A DNA stretch of 64,000 bases, from NCBI GenBank assembly GCA_029532415.1, contig JAQOTA010000062.1:186001-250000 (forward strand), in the 5' to 3' direction. Positions 12,314-25,000 of the stretch are shown piece by piece; the stretch's first letter is position 1, and each line of letters opens with the position of its first letter. This DNA is from Marasmius tenuissimus (lineage: Eukaryota > Basidiomycota > Agaricomycetes > Agaricales > Marasmiaceae). The notes under the pieces are model-generated. The model did not search any database. It was not told where the DNA came from and saw only the letters and a list, made by a program, of their open reading frames with translations. The translations under genes and the position numbers were made by a program.

Positions 12314-13025
12314 CTTCACACAAGCTTGGTTTTGTTCGATTTTTCGCGGTTTTTTTTCTGTCGATCAAGGGGTAGAACTTCTACAAGGCAACAGGTTCAG
12401 AAATCCCAGCGGTGAAGAGATAATATGTTACTCACTATTGACCTCAATATATCCCTCTATACAAGAGTCCAACTCCACGCTAAACGCCAACTGAGTGCAA
12501 GCTGCGAAAAGCGACACTGTGGTAAAATTGTTGAGAAAAAAAATGGCATCATCGAAAATTCAGTCTTCTTACCGTCGTATTGTTCAGCCAGTGATATTCA
12601 ATGGGGGAGTCGATGCATGTGCCAAAGCGTCTGGGATGCACCGGGTTGCAGGACGAGGAAAGGGAACGCGTGCCAGCTGAGCGCGTCGAGGTCACATTAC
12701 AAGCGCGTCTATTTCCCGCGGTCTGTCTCCGCTCCTGCCGCCGGGCCGTCTCAAACTCTCAGACAGACCACCATCTCCTACCGCCTCCTAAGCCCCTTGA
12801 GGACTGCGCCTCGACATTTTACGTGGGCAGGTGGGTTCTAAAGCTATTCATGGCAAAGATGGCCTACTAATTGACAGTTGAAACGTTGACCTCTGACTAG
12901 TCAAACGTGATCCCACCATCATCATTCACCCTCACCACAGCTAGCTGGGTCTATATAACCTCGTGAGCGATGTATCCTTTACTCCCGAAAATCTATCCGA
13001 ACGTCGTCTCGCGCTTTTCCAGAAG
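12314..13025. promoter_or_regulatory. Shared intergenic region of the head-to-head MYND gene pair
   Basis: 712 bp between the divergent starts of MYND genes A and B. A TATATAA box at 12952-12958 lies 68 nt before the ATG of B. No equally clear TATA box was found for A; there are only T-rich tracts just upstream of its start. Confidence 0.5.
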
Positions 13026-14996
13026 ATGAACTCGAGGGACATCATCAAAAACTTGCAGCCTTCTCCACCCCCCGATATCAACATCAATGCTCTTGACTCA
13101 AACACCGTCAGGGCTCTTTCTGCCCTGGTAGAGATCTCAGATGGAATTCAGCGTCGCTCGGACACTTCACAATGGATTTTAGGGAGAAGTTGGAACAAGG
13201 CGTGGCCATGGATACTTTCACTCTCCAGGGCTGTCATGGACGATGAGCCCAGCACCATTGCTGGATACAAAACAACCGACAAGATTCTTAGGATGTCACC
13301 CTACCTTCTGATGTCTTATATCCGCGATGGACCGACCCCTGTCCCAGACAACGATCCTACAATGGAAGCAGGCGGGAAACGTATCCGAGCTTATCCCAAA
13401 ATTCCTGCACTGGCTTTGGAGTTGTGGTTATTAGCGGCGGCGCTGGAACATCCCATAGCATCGTTACTTTGCGATACTGCTGGGATGTACATAGCCTTCC
13501 TCCTGTTGGACGCCGACAAATCCCCTCCGAAGACTCTTTTTGACGAACTTCTCAAGACCTCGCGCTGGGACATACCAGGAGCACTCGTGAGAGGTATCGT
13601 TAGAGAGGCAAGTCGGAGCTTAATTGACTGTTGCGCCTTGCGAAACCACTTGGGAATGCTCGCGTCCATTACTGGTATACACCCTTCCCGCTCAATTTTC
13701 CTCGCAACTTGTTCCCGTAAGCAGGTCCCGAAATGGGCGGTCTACGCTATCAACAGGCTTGCTGAACATAAGCGGTGGGGATATGATGCTACTTCCGGGC
13801 GTCCCATAGATGTAGCAGCCGCCTTGTCACGAGCCCTAGCGTTCATCTCCTTCTACTTCACCTGTGATCCCTTTCTCATGGTCCAGGCATTGGATGCCGG
13901 AATCGTCTTCTCCATGTTCCGTCACCGCGACACTATCCTCGAGAGCCTTGCTGCGGACAAGGGGTTACTAAACTCAGCCGATGTCGCTGCGGATTATTCA
14001 AAGCTTTTAGATGCACTCGCGCCTCGTTTGTACCACAGGCCCCTCCTGGTTCGTGTCGTTCGCTCGATCAAGAAGGTTGCCAAGGCGGAGATCGACCCAA
14101 AAGCATACCTCAAAGATTGTGGTCCCCTTCTCGAATCCTGGACCAAACTGTGCGCAGAGGCGACTACGAGGCAGGCCCCCAGTAGGAATGGGGAAGGCTG
14201 GTACGATGATGCCATATGCGGCAGCACAAAGGCATGTACACGAGTCCTGCGCCATCTTTTCCCGTTTCTCAATGAGGAATCCTCATACTCATACTCTACC
14301 TTTTCTCAGTGTCCCCTTCGCCGAACTCTGAAGATGGACCACAAGTTCAAGAGATGCAACGCATGTCACTTCGAGATCTACTGCTCTGTTGAATGTCAAA
14401 AATCCGCGTGGAAGCAACATCGACTCCAGTGTAGCGCCAAGCGGAAGCTTGCTCAAGGTGAGTAAGATCCACTTCATCGCTATCGGGGTACCGATAAAGG
14501 ATACCTTACAACCCAAGAAACCCGCGAACCCTCCTCCTTGGACCTCGCCTTTCTTCGGAAATGCGTTTATCAAGACTTTTATGCGAGCCCGCCTTTGTTC
14601 CAACACGCCGTACACCGTATCATCAAGAATGAACACACTATCATCTGGTTGGATTATACGAAGAAACCGAAACAAGTCAAGGGAATTCCGTTATCTTGGA
14701 TCAACAACCTCACCGGCAATCCGATGAACACATCATACTCTTCTACTGACCTCGACGAGTCATTTTCGGGGCAAGGTCTCGTTCCGTGGCGCGAACGAAT
14801 GCCGATCACGGTGTTCATACGGACTGAGAGTGATAGGTAAGTGCTATTTGAGTTCTCGAATTCGCGTGCGACGTAGACTGATTGGGTTTTGTTCAGGATG
14901 ATCACTGCTCATGCGAAGATGTTCAAGTTGGATTGGAGGCAGGTGGCGACGGGGATGCACGAGATGATAGCCAAGGAGAATCGTTCTGGGAAATGA
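13026..14996 (+). CDS. MYND-type zinc-finger protein B, 616 aa
   Basis: Three exons fit exactly: 13026-14457, 14518-14836, 14897-14996 (1851 nt, 617 codons with stop). The ATG at 13026 gives MNSRDIIKN, matching paralogue A; an upstream in-frame GTG at 12963 was not used. Residues 1-420 are helical, with short blocks shared with A (WPWILSLSRAV, ALELWLLAA, RWDIPGALVR, YHRPLLVRVVRS). The MYND ligands C-x2-C, YCSVEC and HRLQC follow at about residues 440-470. The C-terminal module (RKCVYQDFY, IPLSWINN, PWRERMPITVFIRT) ends in AHAKMFKLDWRQVATGMHEM. Known: MYND is a protein-binding finger. Biological role not known. A and B are old duplicates facing apart, and both were included in the block copied to 21.4-28.7 kb. 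Confidence 0.85.
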
Positions 14997-15888
14997 GGCT
15001 TTGCAAACTTTCAGAAAGAACCGTGTTTGATTTGTACCATAATCCATGATCCGACATTCATTGTAATCCCTACGAGTCCTCAACGAAGTTGAGCGTCTCA
15101 GAACTTGGAAGGGAAATGCATTGAGTATGATAATGATACGAAAACGAGTATCGTGTCATAGCTGAAAGAACAGGCTGTCCGAGCCCTTCAGGCATAATGA
15201 TGAGGTTCGAAAGCCTGGGGAAGGGTGTAGATGATCGTCGAGATGAGGGCAAGAAGTGAAGTCTGTCCGGCCGGAGTCCTTCGTGCCGGCTGCCCCAGGT
15301 ACGGCGGCGGGCGCTACTGGCTTGAGCGCCGAGGTCCGAAATGCCCAGCTCGACTCTTGTTCCCGAACCACCAGTACTAGTGCATGGGGTTCAAATCACG
15401 TCTGTGAAAACTCTAATGGAAGCCTCATGGATATCATATCACACGTGAATCTGGGTGGTCTCCGAAAGCAGTTGGGTTGTTGTCGTCGTCGTTCTCAGCA
15501 GTTCAGAGCTTTCCACTAAAGATATTATGTTAGCCGTGGAAATCGTCGTTGCCCTGTGCCCGCGCCCCCTTCTCCCCCCTCTCTCCCGGGACACACAAGT
15601 CGAACTACCCCTCAAAATCCCCGTATCTTTGAATTTTTTATCGACATCAACGCCCCGCTGCAGTGCATTGATACCGCTATTTGGCATCCCTTCGCCTTGT
15701 GGAGCAGCATATGGTTCTCGAACATTCCATTCCGAGTCCATGAATGGTATGGTATCTGGGTAGGTCGCGTTGCGGGATAACAGGTTTATCGCATCAATGG
15801 ACCATACTGGTAAGTCTTCGAAGCTATCCTGCTACATGTGGTTGATAAACCGTTAGCGTTCTTGGCAGGGAACCAACCTACTATCTCG
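14997..15888. other. Intergenic DNA, left part duplicated at 28.34-28.70 kb
   Basis: 14997-15355 aligns closely with 28344-28697 (shared AAGAACCGTGTTTGATTTG, ATCCATGATCCGACAT and the GGTACGGCGGCGGGCGC block). No gene could be supported. A plus frame at 15556-15780 reads protein-like near its end (NPRIFEFFIDINAP...HEWYGIWVGRV), but start, introns and family are not evident. Confidence 0.5.
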
Positions 15889-15896
15889 TATAAAAG
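15889..15896 (+). promoter_or_regulatory. TATA box of M35 endopeptidase 1
   Basis: TATAAAAG, 66 nt upstream of the ATG at 15955. Confidence 0.6.
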
Positions 15897-15954
15897 GTTC
15901 TCCCCCCTACCCACCTCTCAGCTCAACTGATCAGGACTTTCTGCTCTCTCGACA

Positions 15955-17361
15955 ATGTTCCGCGCCTTGGTTATCCTCGCTGCCTCGCTCTCCGCCGCAT
16001 CTGCAACTAAGTTGCTCTCAGTTAGCGTCTCCGGTTAGTTCACTGTTGTTGCTGGGGGTGACAACACCGCCTTTTCTCGTGTACTGATCACCGTATCTAA
16101 TCTACACAGCTCCCTCTAGCAGCTTTGACGTCACCGGACTCGAGGTCACTACGACGATCACCAACACCGGTGACCAGACGCTCAAGCTCCTCAACCACCC
16201 GTACAGTGTCTTGTCCAAGTGGGCCACCAACAGCTTCGACGTCAAGAACGCCGACGGTGTCGCTGCTGAATTCACCGGTATTAAGATACGTTACAGCCCC
16301 GAGGAGGCTGCCAAATCCACCGACGAATCTGCTTTCACCGTTCTTGCTCCGGGTGCCTCTGTTCAAGTTGCTCACGAAGGTACGGTTCATTACGTCGATG
16401 ATTTTTAGTAGTATCTAGGGGCACTCACCTCCATATTTCAATTCCGACAGTCGGCAACTACTACAACTTCACCACCGCCGGAGCCGGTGCATTCACCTTC
16501 AACCCCTCCAACATCTTCCAAGCCGTTGAAGCCGACGGTAGCCTAACAGTCATCGAAGCTGGCGTCGAAACCGCCTCCTCCGAGCTCTCCGGCAAACTCG
16601 CTTCCTCCAACTTCATCTCCCCCGAATCCGCCGGAGGCGTCTCGTTTGCTGCTGCTTCGAGCCATAGCAAGCGTGCTACGTACCGATCCAACTGTTCGGC
16701 ATCGAGACAGACTACGAATAATCAGGCTATTACGGCTGCTGCTACGCTAGCGAGGAATGCGTTGAGTCACCTTAACAGTAACCCCTCTGGTAGCACTCTC
16801 CAAACTACCTGGTACGGTACATTTGCTAGCTCCAGGTACACGGCCACCAAGAACGCTTTCACTGTGAGTCTTTTTTTTTTTTTGGAATTGGTGGCACAGT
16901 CTTACTGTTTCTATTTCGCTCTACTAGACCCTAACCACTGCCCCCGCTGGCTGGACATACGACTGTTCCTGCACGGACACTGGAACTTACGCTTACGTCT
17001 ACACCAACACCTACGGTGTCGTCTACCTCTGTGGTTTATACTGGAACGTCGCTACTACCGGGTCTGGATCTCGTGCTGAGTGAGTTTAATTTTTTGGCCA
17101 ACCTCTGAATTCTCTCTCTTCTGACGCGTTACCCCCACCCACCTAGCACCATCATCCACGAGGGTACCCACTTCCCTCAAGTTTTGGGTACCGGTGACGT
17201 TACATACGGTGAAAGCTCTTGCAAGTCTCTCGCTCGTAGCAACCCCGCTAGCGCTGTCAACAACGCCGAGTATGTTCGTCTTTTTTGATTTTTGTGGATT
17301 GTGTGCTGACTTGGGTGTGAATCCGAATAGCAACCACGCTTTCTTCTCTGTCTATGCTTAG
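15955..17361 (+). CDS. Secreted peptidyl-Lys metalloendopeptidase (M35 family), copy 1, 355 aa
   Basis: Six exons: 15955-16033, 16110-16379, 16451-16863, 16928-17079, 17147-17269, 17331-17361 (1068 nt). A signal peptide (MFRALVILAASLSAASA) is followed by a beta-rich propeptide and a Kex2-type site (SKR, then ATYRSNCS), after which the mature enzyme starts. The catalytic part holds the zinc site HEGTH and the aspzincin third ligand in GTGDVTYG, then NADNHAFF near the C-terminus; cysteines in CSCTDTG and YLCGLYW fit the family's disulfides. Known for fungal members such as those of Grifola and Armillaria: zinc endopeptidases cutting before lysine, secreted. The motif set places it with the Lys-specific subgroup rather than classical deuterolysin; the specificity itself is inferred. 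A paralogue lies 2.6 kb downstream. Confidence 0.92.
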
Positions 17362-19844
17362 AGTTGGAGTCTGGGTTCGGGAAGGGTCACGTAGAGTCAT
17401 GGTCGGGTGTGAAATAAAGAAGAATGTATCTTGGATGGGTAGCAATAAAACTTTTGGGTTTGGCTATAACTCGATCTGTTTTTTGATGACCGATGGCGTG
17501 AGCCTGATGATTGATCGCGGTCTTGAGGGATGTTGACGACGATTGCTCAATGAATCAGAGGATAAGATAGCAATTGAGAGATTAGCGCTTGACTGCGTAC
17601 GAGTGCTCTGAGTCATGAGTTGAGAAGTAGCGCTCGCACGTGTCAACTTCTTCTCTAATCGCCTCAATCGCTGCTGTTTTCGTCCCGCCTGCCATCCCCA
17701 TCTGCTCACTCCATTACAGTGTTGGCACTGGGTGTCACGGGCGCTGCCCTCTTTCTCGGCCTTGGTGGAACCCGAGCGCTCGTCCCATTTGGGGGCCTCT
17801 TCTGGCTGGAGACGCGTCTCACAGTTTCGGATCGCGACGCGCGTCTCACACGTGCAGATCAGGTGCTCTTCACGTGCCCCCAAAAGTGGACCTAGGCTCA
17901 CCCTCCGGCAACTTGAAGCCCACAAGACTCGTATGAACTTGACACTGACAGACACGTAAAATGCTTGTGTCTAAATGATTCTTGACATGCATTCTTGACA
18001 GAATAATCTTCTTGGACTCATCATTTTCCCCTGTTTGTCTTCACATAGTTTTCTTTAGCCTACTCTATCGCCGCGAATCCAGAGACTACTTAGTGACACA
18101 AGTCCACAAGACTACCTCGTCAATCCTCTGTAGTCGGAGGAGACCGACACGCATTGGTGGATAAAGAACAATGATACAGAATTACTTCAAATTTGCCTCC
18201 TCCGTTTCCTATAGTACAAGCACTTTCATCCTTCGATAGTCGCGAACTGGCATTGAACATTCCCCGAAGACCGGGCAACGTACGATCCATTGCTTGTCCT
18301 TTGGGAATATCGCGGTGGAGTGTTGAACTGGGTGTGGACCGTGATGTGTTCTTGAAGACGCCCCGAAGGCCAGATAGAACTGAGCCAAGCGCTTACGGGC
18401 GCTTAACTAATCGGCTCGCGGCTTTGTCTCTCATCACCACCTTTATGTTCGCGACAACCTTTTCTCTAGTTCGTGCTTGCCTCATCAATCCTGTTAGCTT
18501 GGCGTGACTGAGCTCGTACTACGACAAGTGTTCACATGCACAGGCCGTAAACAATGGGCTCGCAACTTTGTTTCTCACCATCGCCATGACCGTCGAATTA
18601 CACGAAGGGTATGTGCATAACTGGAGTCCCTTTTCCGAGTCGGAGCCGTGTACTACTCATACTGGATGCTAACATCTCTTTGACATCAATGCAGGCTCTC
18701 GGTTTAGTCGGCTACAAATACTGAAAAACGCTCCAGTAAACCTTCAACACACACACATACACACATACACACCTTTCCCCGCATCCCCCTCATGAACAAT
18801 CACCTGTCTTTGTTTTCTAGCTCTTAGACAATCGCTTCCAGTCCTTCTAACCACCGCAGCTGACCGGTGACCTCCAGTTGCATGTTTGCCAAGAGGATAT
18901 ATTTGCACCTTGTCGTACTTCCATTTGCTTGACTAGTACGCCACCCATGCACACGGTACCAAGTTGAGGGGCGCAGGGCGAGCAAGTCTGTCAACGCTTC
19001 TTGGAGTTATTGCTATTTTCATCAGGTATGTGCAATCATCATTCTAGTGATCTCTTGAATCCCATGGAAAACAAAGAGGAACCTTCAGGACTCACTCCAG
19101 AACCCGATGGCAGCACTCGCTGGTCTTGAGCGCATTTGGTAGTAATTCTCACTTTGTTCTCTTCGGTTTGACTTCTGTTCGCCTCAGACTCCCCGAATTA
19201 ACGGAGTTCTCAGTTCTCGATGTTCGCGGCAAAATTTCGGTTCTTCTCTGCCATTTGAAACGGGAGGCCGAAGGTATGAACACATCTTATCTCAGCGTAC
19301 CTTTGACATCAAGACCCGGACCGCCAGCGTGAGGTGCCCGCGTCACAACGCCCGGGGCCCAGAGAAAGCGGTCCCGCTGCCCATGCCCACTTTTCTTCAA
19401 CTTCGGCTACAGAAGATCAATCGTAATGACGGCCTCCCGGCGGCCTCTCTTCGTCTTCTGAATGTGGGCCCGTAAGTACGAGAGACAGTCAAAATGGTTT
19501 CACATGTTTGATTATCGTCTTTTCAGCCTCTAACACATATGTAGCTCACCTCCATCATAAATATTCCTCGAGAATTTCAGATCTCAAAATATATTGGCGC
19601 CTGCAAGCGGTACTTCGGCTCATTGAACTTCATCGCCTCCGAACGCAAAGAAAAAAACTGTGTAGACCAGGGATGTGTTCAAATACGCCTCCGAGGTCAT
19701 CTTGTCAGGTGTATATGATTATCACCGCAGCGATACTGGCGGAATGTTCATAATGTTTGAGAACTTCGATCCACCCCGGCGGTCCCACGCCATGCCAGTG
19801 TCTCGAGATGGAAATTTGAGATCTATAACCTATTCTGCCTTGAG
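17362..19844. other. 2.5-kb intergenic stretch between the two endopeptidase genes
   Basis: No gene supported. Open frames such as 17464-17955 (minus) and 18193-18507 (plus, with one hydrophobic patch near its end) have no recognisable domain. 17805-17870 contains two copies of a GCGTCTCACA word within a CpG-rich patch. Nothing repeat-like with clear ends was seen. Confidence 0.4.
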
Positions 19845-19852
19845 ATATAAGG
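19845..19852 (+). promoter_or_regulatory. TATA-like box of M35 endopeptidase 2
   Basis: ATATAAGG, 75 nt upstream of the ATG at 19920; weaker than the TATAAAAG of copy 1. Confidence 0.4.
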
Positions 19853-19919
19853 ACCCTCGAAGCTCTCTAATTCGACAGCGAAACGCATCTGCTCTCCTTT
19901 GCTTTCACTACTTTCAACA

Positions 19920-21279
19920 ATGCTCCATGCTCTAGCCATCCTCGCAGCTTCGCTGTCTGTTTGCTCTGCAAGCAAGTCGCTTTCGGTCTCGACCTCTGGT
20001 AGGTTACAACGTCGCTCGCCACGATATTGTGTATACTGACTGTTTTTGCTCCTGCAGCTCCTGCCAGTAGCGATGATGTTACCGGTTTCGAGGTCGTCAC
20101 GACGGTTACCAACACCGGGGATGAGACCCTCAAGCTTCTCAACAACCCGATGACTGTCTTGTCAAAATGGGCTACCAATAGCTTTCAGGTCTACAACGGT
20201 GATGGCGTCGCCGCAGACTTCAATGGTCTCTTGGTCCGTTACAACCCTGAACTCGCCGCAAAATCCAATGATGCGTCTGAGTTTGTCGTTCTTACTCCTG
20301 GGGCCTCCTTCGAGGTCGCTCACGAAGGTAAGAATATTTGGTAGCGAGTGTTTACTTTGCTTTGGCTGAATGATGACTAGTCGGGAACTTCTACAACTAC
20401 ACAACCGCTGGCCCGGGCGCATTCACTTTCAAGCCTTCTAGCATCTTCCAAGCTGTTGAGCTGGACGGTAGCTTGACCGCCATCGAGGCTAGCGTCGACG
20501 GCGTTGAGAGTAGGCTCACAGGCAAGCTTGCCTCGTTCAAGTTCTTGTCCCCCGCCTCTGCAGGTGGTACAACCGTCGGTGCCCGGTCTGGTCTTCAAAA
20601 ACGTGCTACCTACCGTGCAAACTGCTCTCCAGAACGGCAAACCATCAACAACGAGGCTATCACGGCAGCTGAAGTCCTTGCTAAAAATGCGGTGACCCAC
20701 CTGAATGCAAATCCCTCTGGGAGCTCTCTGCAGACGACCTGGTACGGGGAGTTCGAGAAATTTTTATACGATGACACTCTGAAGTCCTTCAACGTGAGTG
20801 GCATTGTCTTCCCGGGTGGTATGATTGTCTAATCCCTGGACTGATGATCTAGACCCTTCGCACGGCGCCTGCTGAGTGGACCTATGACTGTAGCTGCACG
20901 GACCCTCGCAAATACGCCTACGTTTACAAATCCGAATACGGAGTGGTATATCTCTGTGGATTGTACTGGCAAATCGAGACCACCGGAGCCGGATCTCGCG
21001 CAGAGTGAGTGGCTCACCTATAACATTGACGCCACTCGAGGCGAAACTGATACTGTGTATACAGCACCATCATTCACGAGGGTACCCACTTCAACCAAGT
21101 GTTAGGTACGAGTGACTACGCTTATGGTCAGACCGCCTGCAAGGCCCTTGCGCGTGACGATTCCTTCCGTGCTGTCTATAACGCCGAGTACGTGCTTCAG
21201 AGCCCTTTTTGCCTCAAAAAATCAAATTGTTGACCTTGAATTCGATAGTAATCATGCTTTCTTCTCTGTCTTTGCGTAG
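19920..21279 (+). CDS. Secreted peptidyl-Lys metalloendopeptidase (M35 family), copy 2, 355 aa
   Basis: Six exons: 19920-19998, 20058-20327, 20381-20793, 20853-21004, 21065-21187, 21249-21279. Each exon has the same length as its counterpart in copy 1 (79, 270, 413, 152, 123, 31 nt), while introns differ in sequence and length. Signal peptide MLHALAILAASLSVCSA, propeptide, QKR processing site before ATYRANCS, zinc motif HEGTH, third ligand in GTSDYAYG, and NADNHAFF at the end. All catalytic residues are kept, so both copies should be active enzymes. Expected role: extracellular protein digestion, cutting at lysine. It is tandem and in the same orientation as copy 1. Confidence 0.92.
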
Positions 21280-21454
21280 GCTGGCTGTTGTGCGGTGGTG
21301 GACTCGTTTGGGACTCGTGTGCCAGTAGTATGTTGTGCGCGCATTATTGGTTGCATGTATACATATAGTGTGGCGAGTGGTGGATATAAATCATCGACGG
21401 TGTTCACTTTCATTTCAATGCTTGCGGACATTCAGATCAGAGCAAAAGCACCTC

Positions 21455-21797
21455 TCACCCTCAATTCTTTATTATCGGCCTCAGACGCTGTGTCGCGCAC
21501 AAGCCTCTCCGAACCTCTTCTAGTCAATTTTGGTTGAAACCTTGCTTTAGGCTTGGGTCTCCCCTCTCGGACATCTCGACAGATGCACATCCAGCAGAAG
21601 ATTCTCGAGCTTCAGTCTTCCCTGATATCGCTCACTACGCGGTCGATGTTGTAGACACGAAGCAGTCGTTCATCGAAGGAAGTCCGGGCGCAGTCCATTA
21701 GGGATAAAATTAGGACACTGGAGAAGCGGCTCAGAAGCCGAAGGAAGGTGATTGGGCGAGAGAGAAGAGAAGCCAACGCGCTGGATATGAGATCATG
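21455..21797 (+). pseudogene. Third, decayed copy of the single-pass membrane protein tail
   Basis: Aligns with the cytoplasmic-tail end of the 8860-10241 gene (GCCTCAGACGCTGTGTCGC, TCCCCTCTCGGAC, the QIEQKIFELQSS-like segment) but has in-frame stops (GGTTGA near 21535, TTGTAG near 21655) and small indels. It forms the left end of the copied block that continues into the MYND remnant. Confidence 0.8.
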
Positions 21798-22008
21798 AAC
21801 CACATACGCTGATCTTGAACTATTGTTGTACACTACTGAGTGATTTATAATCGTAATTATGGACAATGAACTGCTGTATGGTATACTTACATTACTCCAA
21901 GAACACATACGCAGATATATACACGCGTTCAAAGCACCTCAGGCCCCGGATCCATTGAGAGAAGGACGCTGTTCATTACCGGCGCCAAGTGTCTCCAGTT
22001 TGTATTGA

Positions 22009-22016
22009 AGTTTGCT
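22009..22016. repeat. Left target-site duplication AGTTTGCT
   Basis: AGTTTGCT directly precedes the left TIR and is repeated at 27491-27498 directly after the right TIR. The uninterrupted paralogue at about 10452-10465 shows the target area. Confidence 0.85.
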
Positions 22017-25000
22017 CAAGGGGGCACGCGCTCAAAAAAAAAAAGACCTAGGGTCGATTTTTGCTGAGCGGGGTCGGGGACAGACCCTCCCTCCCCTACG
22101 TAAGCTTCCCACGAGCCATATATGGTAATTTCACGTGGTATATTTTTTGACGGACACGACATGTAGACGACAATCTTCTCCCTGACATTCAACAACCTCA
22201 TCCGATGACCAACCACCTCATACCCTCATTTATACGCACCGTTATCAACGCTTCGACCTCGCGCACGCCTGACAGGCCCAAGATCGCGGCCTATACTCAA
22301 GTAATACGCAAGACATATGGTACTAGATTGAAAGGTGAGCTTCAGCGAAACTGCATCTAAGGTTTCACTTACCCATATAGTCTCACAGGTCTTCCTATTG
22401 CACTTTATAACCGACTCTCCCTCTCCAGCCTGCTCAGCCGTCGTTACCTCCTGCCCGCATAGACACTCCCGCAAACTATCAACAATTTCAGCCGCCTTTC
22501 TCTTTCGCCGAGTCGTACGACTCTCAGGTTCTTGATTCATGGCGGCAGGTGGTTCTGCCTGGGTAATAGGAGGTGTTACCGTGGGCAAGGTCTCCATTTC
22601 TGAAGCTACTTCAGCTGTAACAGCTGGACTGGTGGCCATAGGTAAGCTTGAAAATGTTGATATCTCTGGTAAATCGGTTGACTCCTCTGGATACTGCAGG
22701 TCTAAATTCAAGTCCTCGGTGCAAGTGAGATGGTTGCTCAGCTGCTGCCAATTGGCTACTGCATGATCTTCAACTAAGGTGGTGAGGGTAAGTAGCTAAC
22801 ACTTCCTCCAGACATATTGGACTGACCATCTGTGTCTGCAGTTTCATTACAGATAGATTCATCCGACTGCTCACCATCGCTATCAACACACTGGGCTGTA
22901 TATTCGTCGTCCCCTATATCGTCGTCAGACTCCTCAATTGACTCATCCCTAGACGGACAACCACAATATATCAGCCGAAGCTCGAAAACAAGATCTTATC
23001 TCGTCACATACCGGAATGCTGTGCTGGCACGATGTGCATCAGAGACAGCCAAAGGTACAACTCGCTTCTTCCCTTGTCGCTTCGCTTTCTTGGTCCTGTC
23101 CTTCCATATCTTGAGCATCCCGTCCCTTTCTAACTGATGTAGCTTCCATGTATCAGAATAGCTTGACGGCAATGCAACAGGGTGCTTGGTTTTCAAGTGC
23201 TCAACAAAATTGTATCGCCATATTGCAGGTTCATGTGGTAGGCAACGAGGACATCTGATGGGAACGTTCGAGCAGGGTGAGTTTGGTTTTGATTCTGATG
23301 CGCTTCGGTAACTGAATTTGTGCAGATTTTGACAGGTACTCTTCTTCAAATCAACCTGGAGTCCCCCGTTGCGACCCTTGCCCTTCTGCAGGTAGAACTG
23401 ACATTGTGGGTCGGGCCGCAGACAGAGGCCGCATGGTTGCTTGGTGCGGTCGATTTCGGAGTCATGTAATTGGTGCGCGGCAATGTGCTCTAGAATCCGT
23501 TGTGGTTCGCTGGCGTCGAAGTGGAACTCGGGACAACGGGGACACTCTGTAAACCCTGGTAAGTCTGACTTTGACCCGCCCATTGTATCTGCTAGAAAAC
23601 ATGCTTTCCCTATAGGTCGCATTCAGTATAGGGACGATCATTGAGTGTATATGTATCGTACCTGAGCCCTCTCGGTAGGGAAAATCAAGAGTTTGCTTTA
23701 TTGATGGTATACGAAGCAGGTCACCTGAGGAGACTGTGTCCATCAGACAAGCTGTTACTGCAACGAGAGTGCCACTGTCAAAAAGAAAGAAGGGCTTCGA
23801 TTCATTTTGCTGGACTTCTGGATCCACTGGTCGCACGAAGCGCCCAGGAATCTTCCCGCAAATATCCAGTGTCTTCGTCGTCCTCCAGTCATACTTCTCC
23901 TGCGGATCGTCGGCTACACTGGCTGGAATGAGTCGGATTCCTTGATATAGGATGACAACTGATCGTTCGTGCAGCATGTCACTAGGAATCTCTTCAACGG
24001 GCTTTGCGTCAACCCGGATTCCGTTTACAAGCGCAATACACAGGAAAACCTGTGCTTCGCACCGGAGGAGAATTGCAATTGGTTCGCCGAGCATCACCAA
24101 CTGGTCAACTCCGGATACATCCAACACTTCATCGACCCCGCTCTCCATTGGCTTATACCTTGCCTCATCTTCCAGCCGTTTCAGCCGATCAGTTGACGTT
24201 GCTGTGACCTGCCGGCCAAGTTTCCACCTGTCTGCAAGAGCCTTCGACTTCTTCACATCCTTCCCACCAATAGCAATTGTCTGAGCCACTTTAACTTGGG
24301 GACTCCGCACAGCTGATTCCTCAGCAGCTGCGTCTTCAACCATTCGAGATCCTTCTGTGTTGTCGGCTTCCAATATTGTTGGTCGTTCCAGAGAATCATC
24401 AGGATCCTCTTCTACATCATCTGGATCGAGTGTTGCGTTCACGAGGAGTGTACCGAAAGGTGCAAGTAGGGTAATGTTTGGATCGTTCCCTGCTTCAGCC
24501 AGAATCTTTGCGGCGAATGAATACTTTTCTTTGATGATTCTTCGGCCACGCTTCCAACAGGTATACAGCGACACAATGCCCGTATGAACATCGCCTCGCC
24601 ATGACTGGGGATTCAGATGATCGACTCTCTCGGATAGAACATTCTGATTCCGATCCAGGGACGGTAGCTTCATCCGACGAGGTGTTCTCTGCCACTCGGG
24701 ATGTGTCGCCAGGATATTAGCCACTTCTGTTGTTCCGGTGAGACGACATGCGGCCTGATAGACGTCTAGGTTCGCATCATTCCCAACCATTGTGCGCAAA
24801 ATCCCGAATATGATTTCGAGACGATCTGTTCCCAAGAGAACGAGCCAGAACGAGCCATCTGGATCGTCGACCTTACTTTTGGCGACACAAAAGTAGACGT
24901 TTCGAATCATAAGCATAATGTCGATGTAGAGTGTGGTTGGGATAAAGCGCTTGCCTGCTCGTTGATGTGAATAGAGTGCAAACATGAGGTGAGCTGCCGC

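Noticed and set aside
12963..13025. Longer N-terminus for MYND protein B from a GTG at 12963
   Set aside because: GTG is not an expected start in this kingdom, the TATA box at 12952 would be too close, and paralogue A begins exactly at the matching ATG.
18193..18507. Possible small membrane protein between the endopeptidases
   Set aside because: 104 codons with one hydrophobic patch, no paralogue, no TATA box at a sensible distance.
22011..22019. 4-bp target duplication TTTG with a 13-bp TIR starting CTCAAG
   Set aside because: The reading AGTTTGCT (8 bp) with TIR CAAGGGGGCAC explains all flanking bases on both sides, so the longer duplication is preferred; the alternative is noted as possible.
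22335..22535. Plus-strand ORFs over the transposase C-terminus
   Set aside because: They are shadows of the minus-strand exons, whose PHD-like cysteine pattern after splicing is much stronger evidence.
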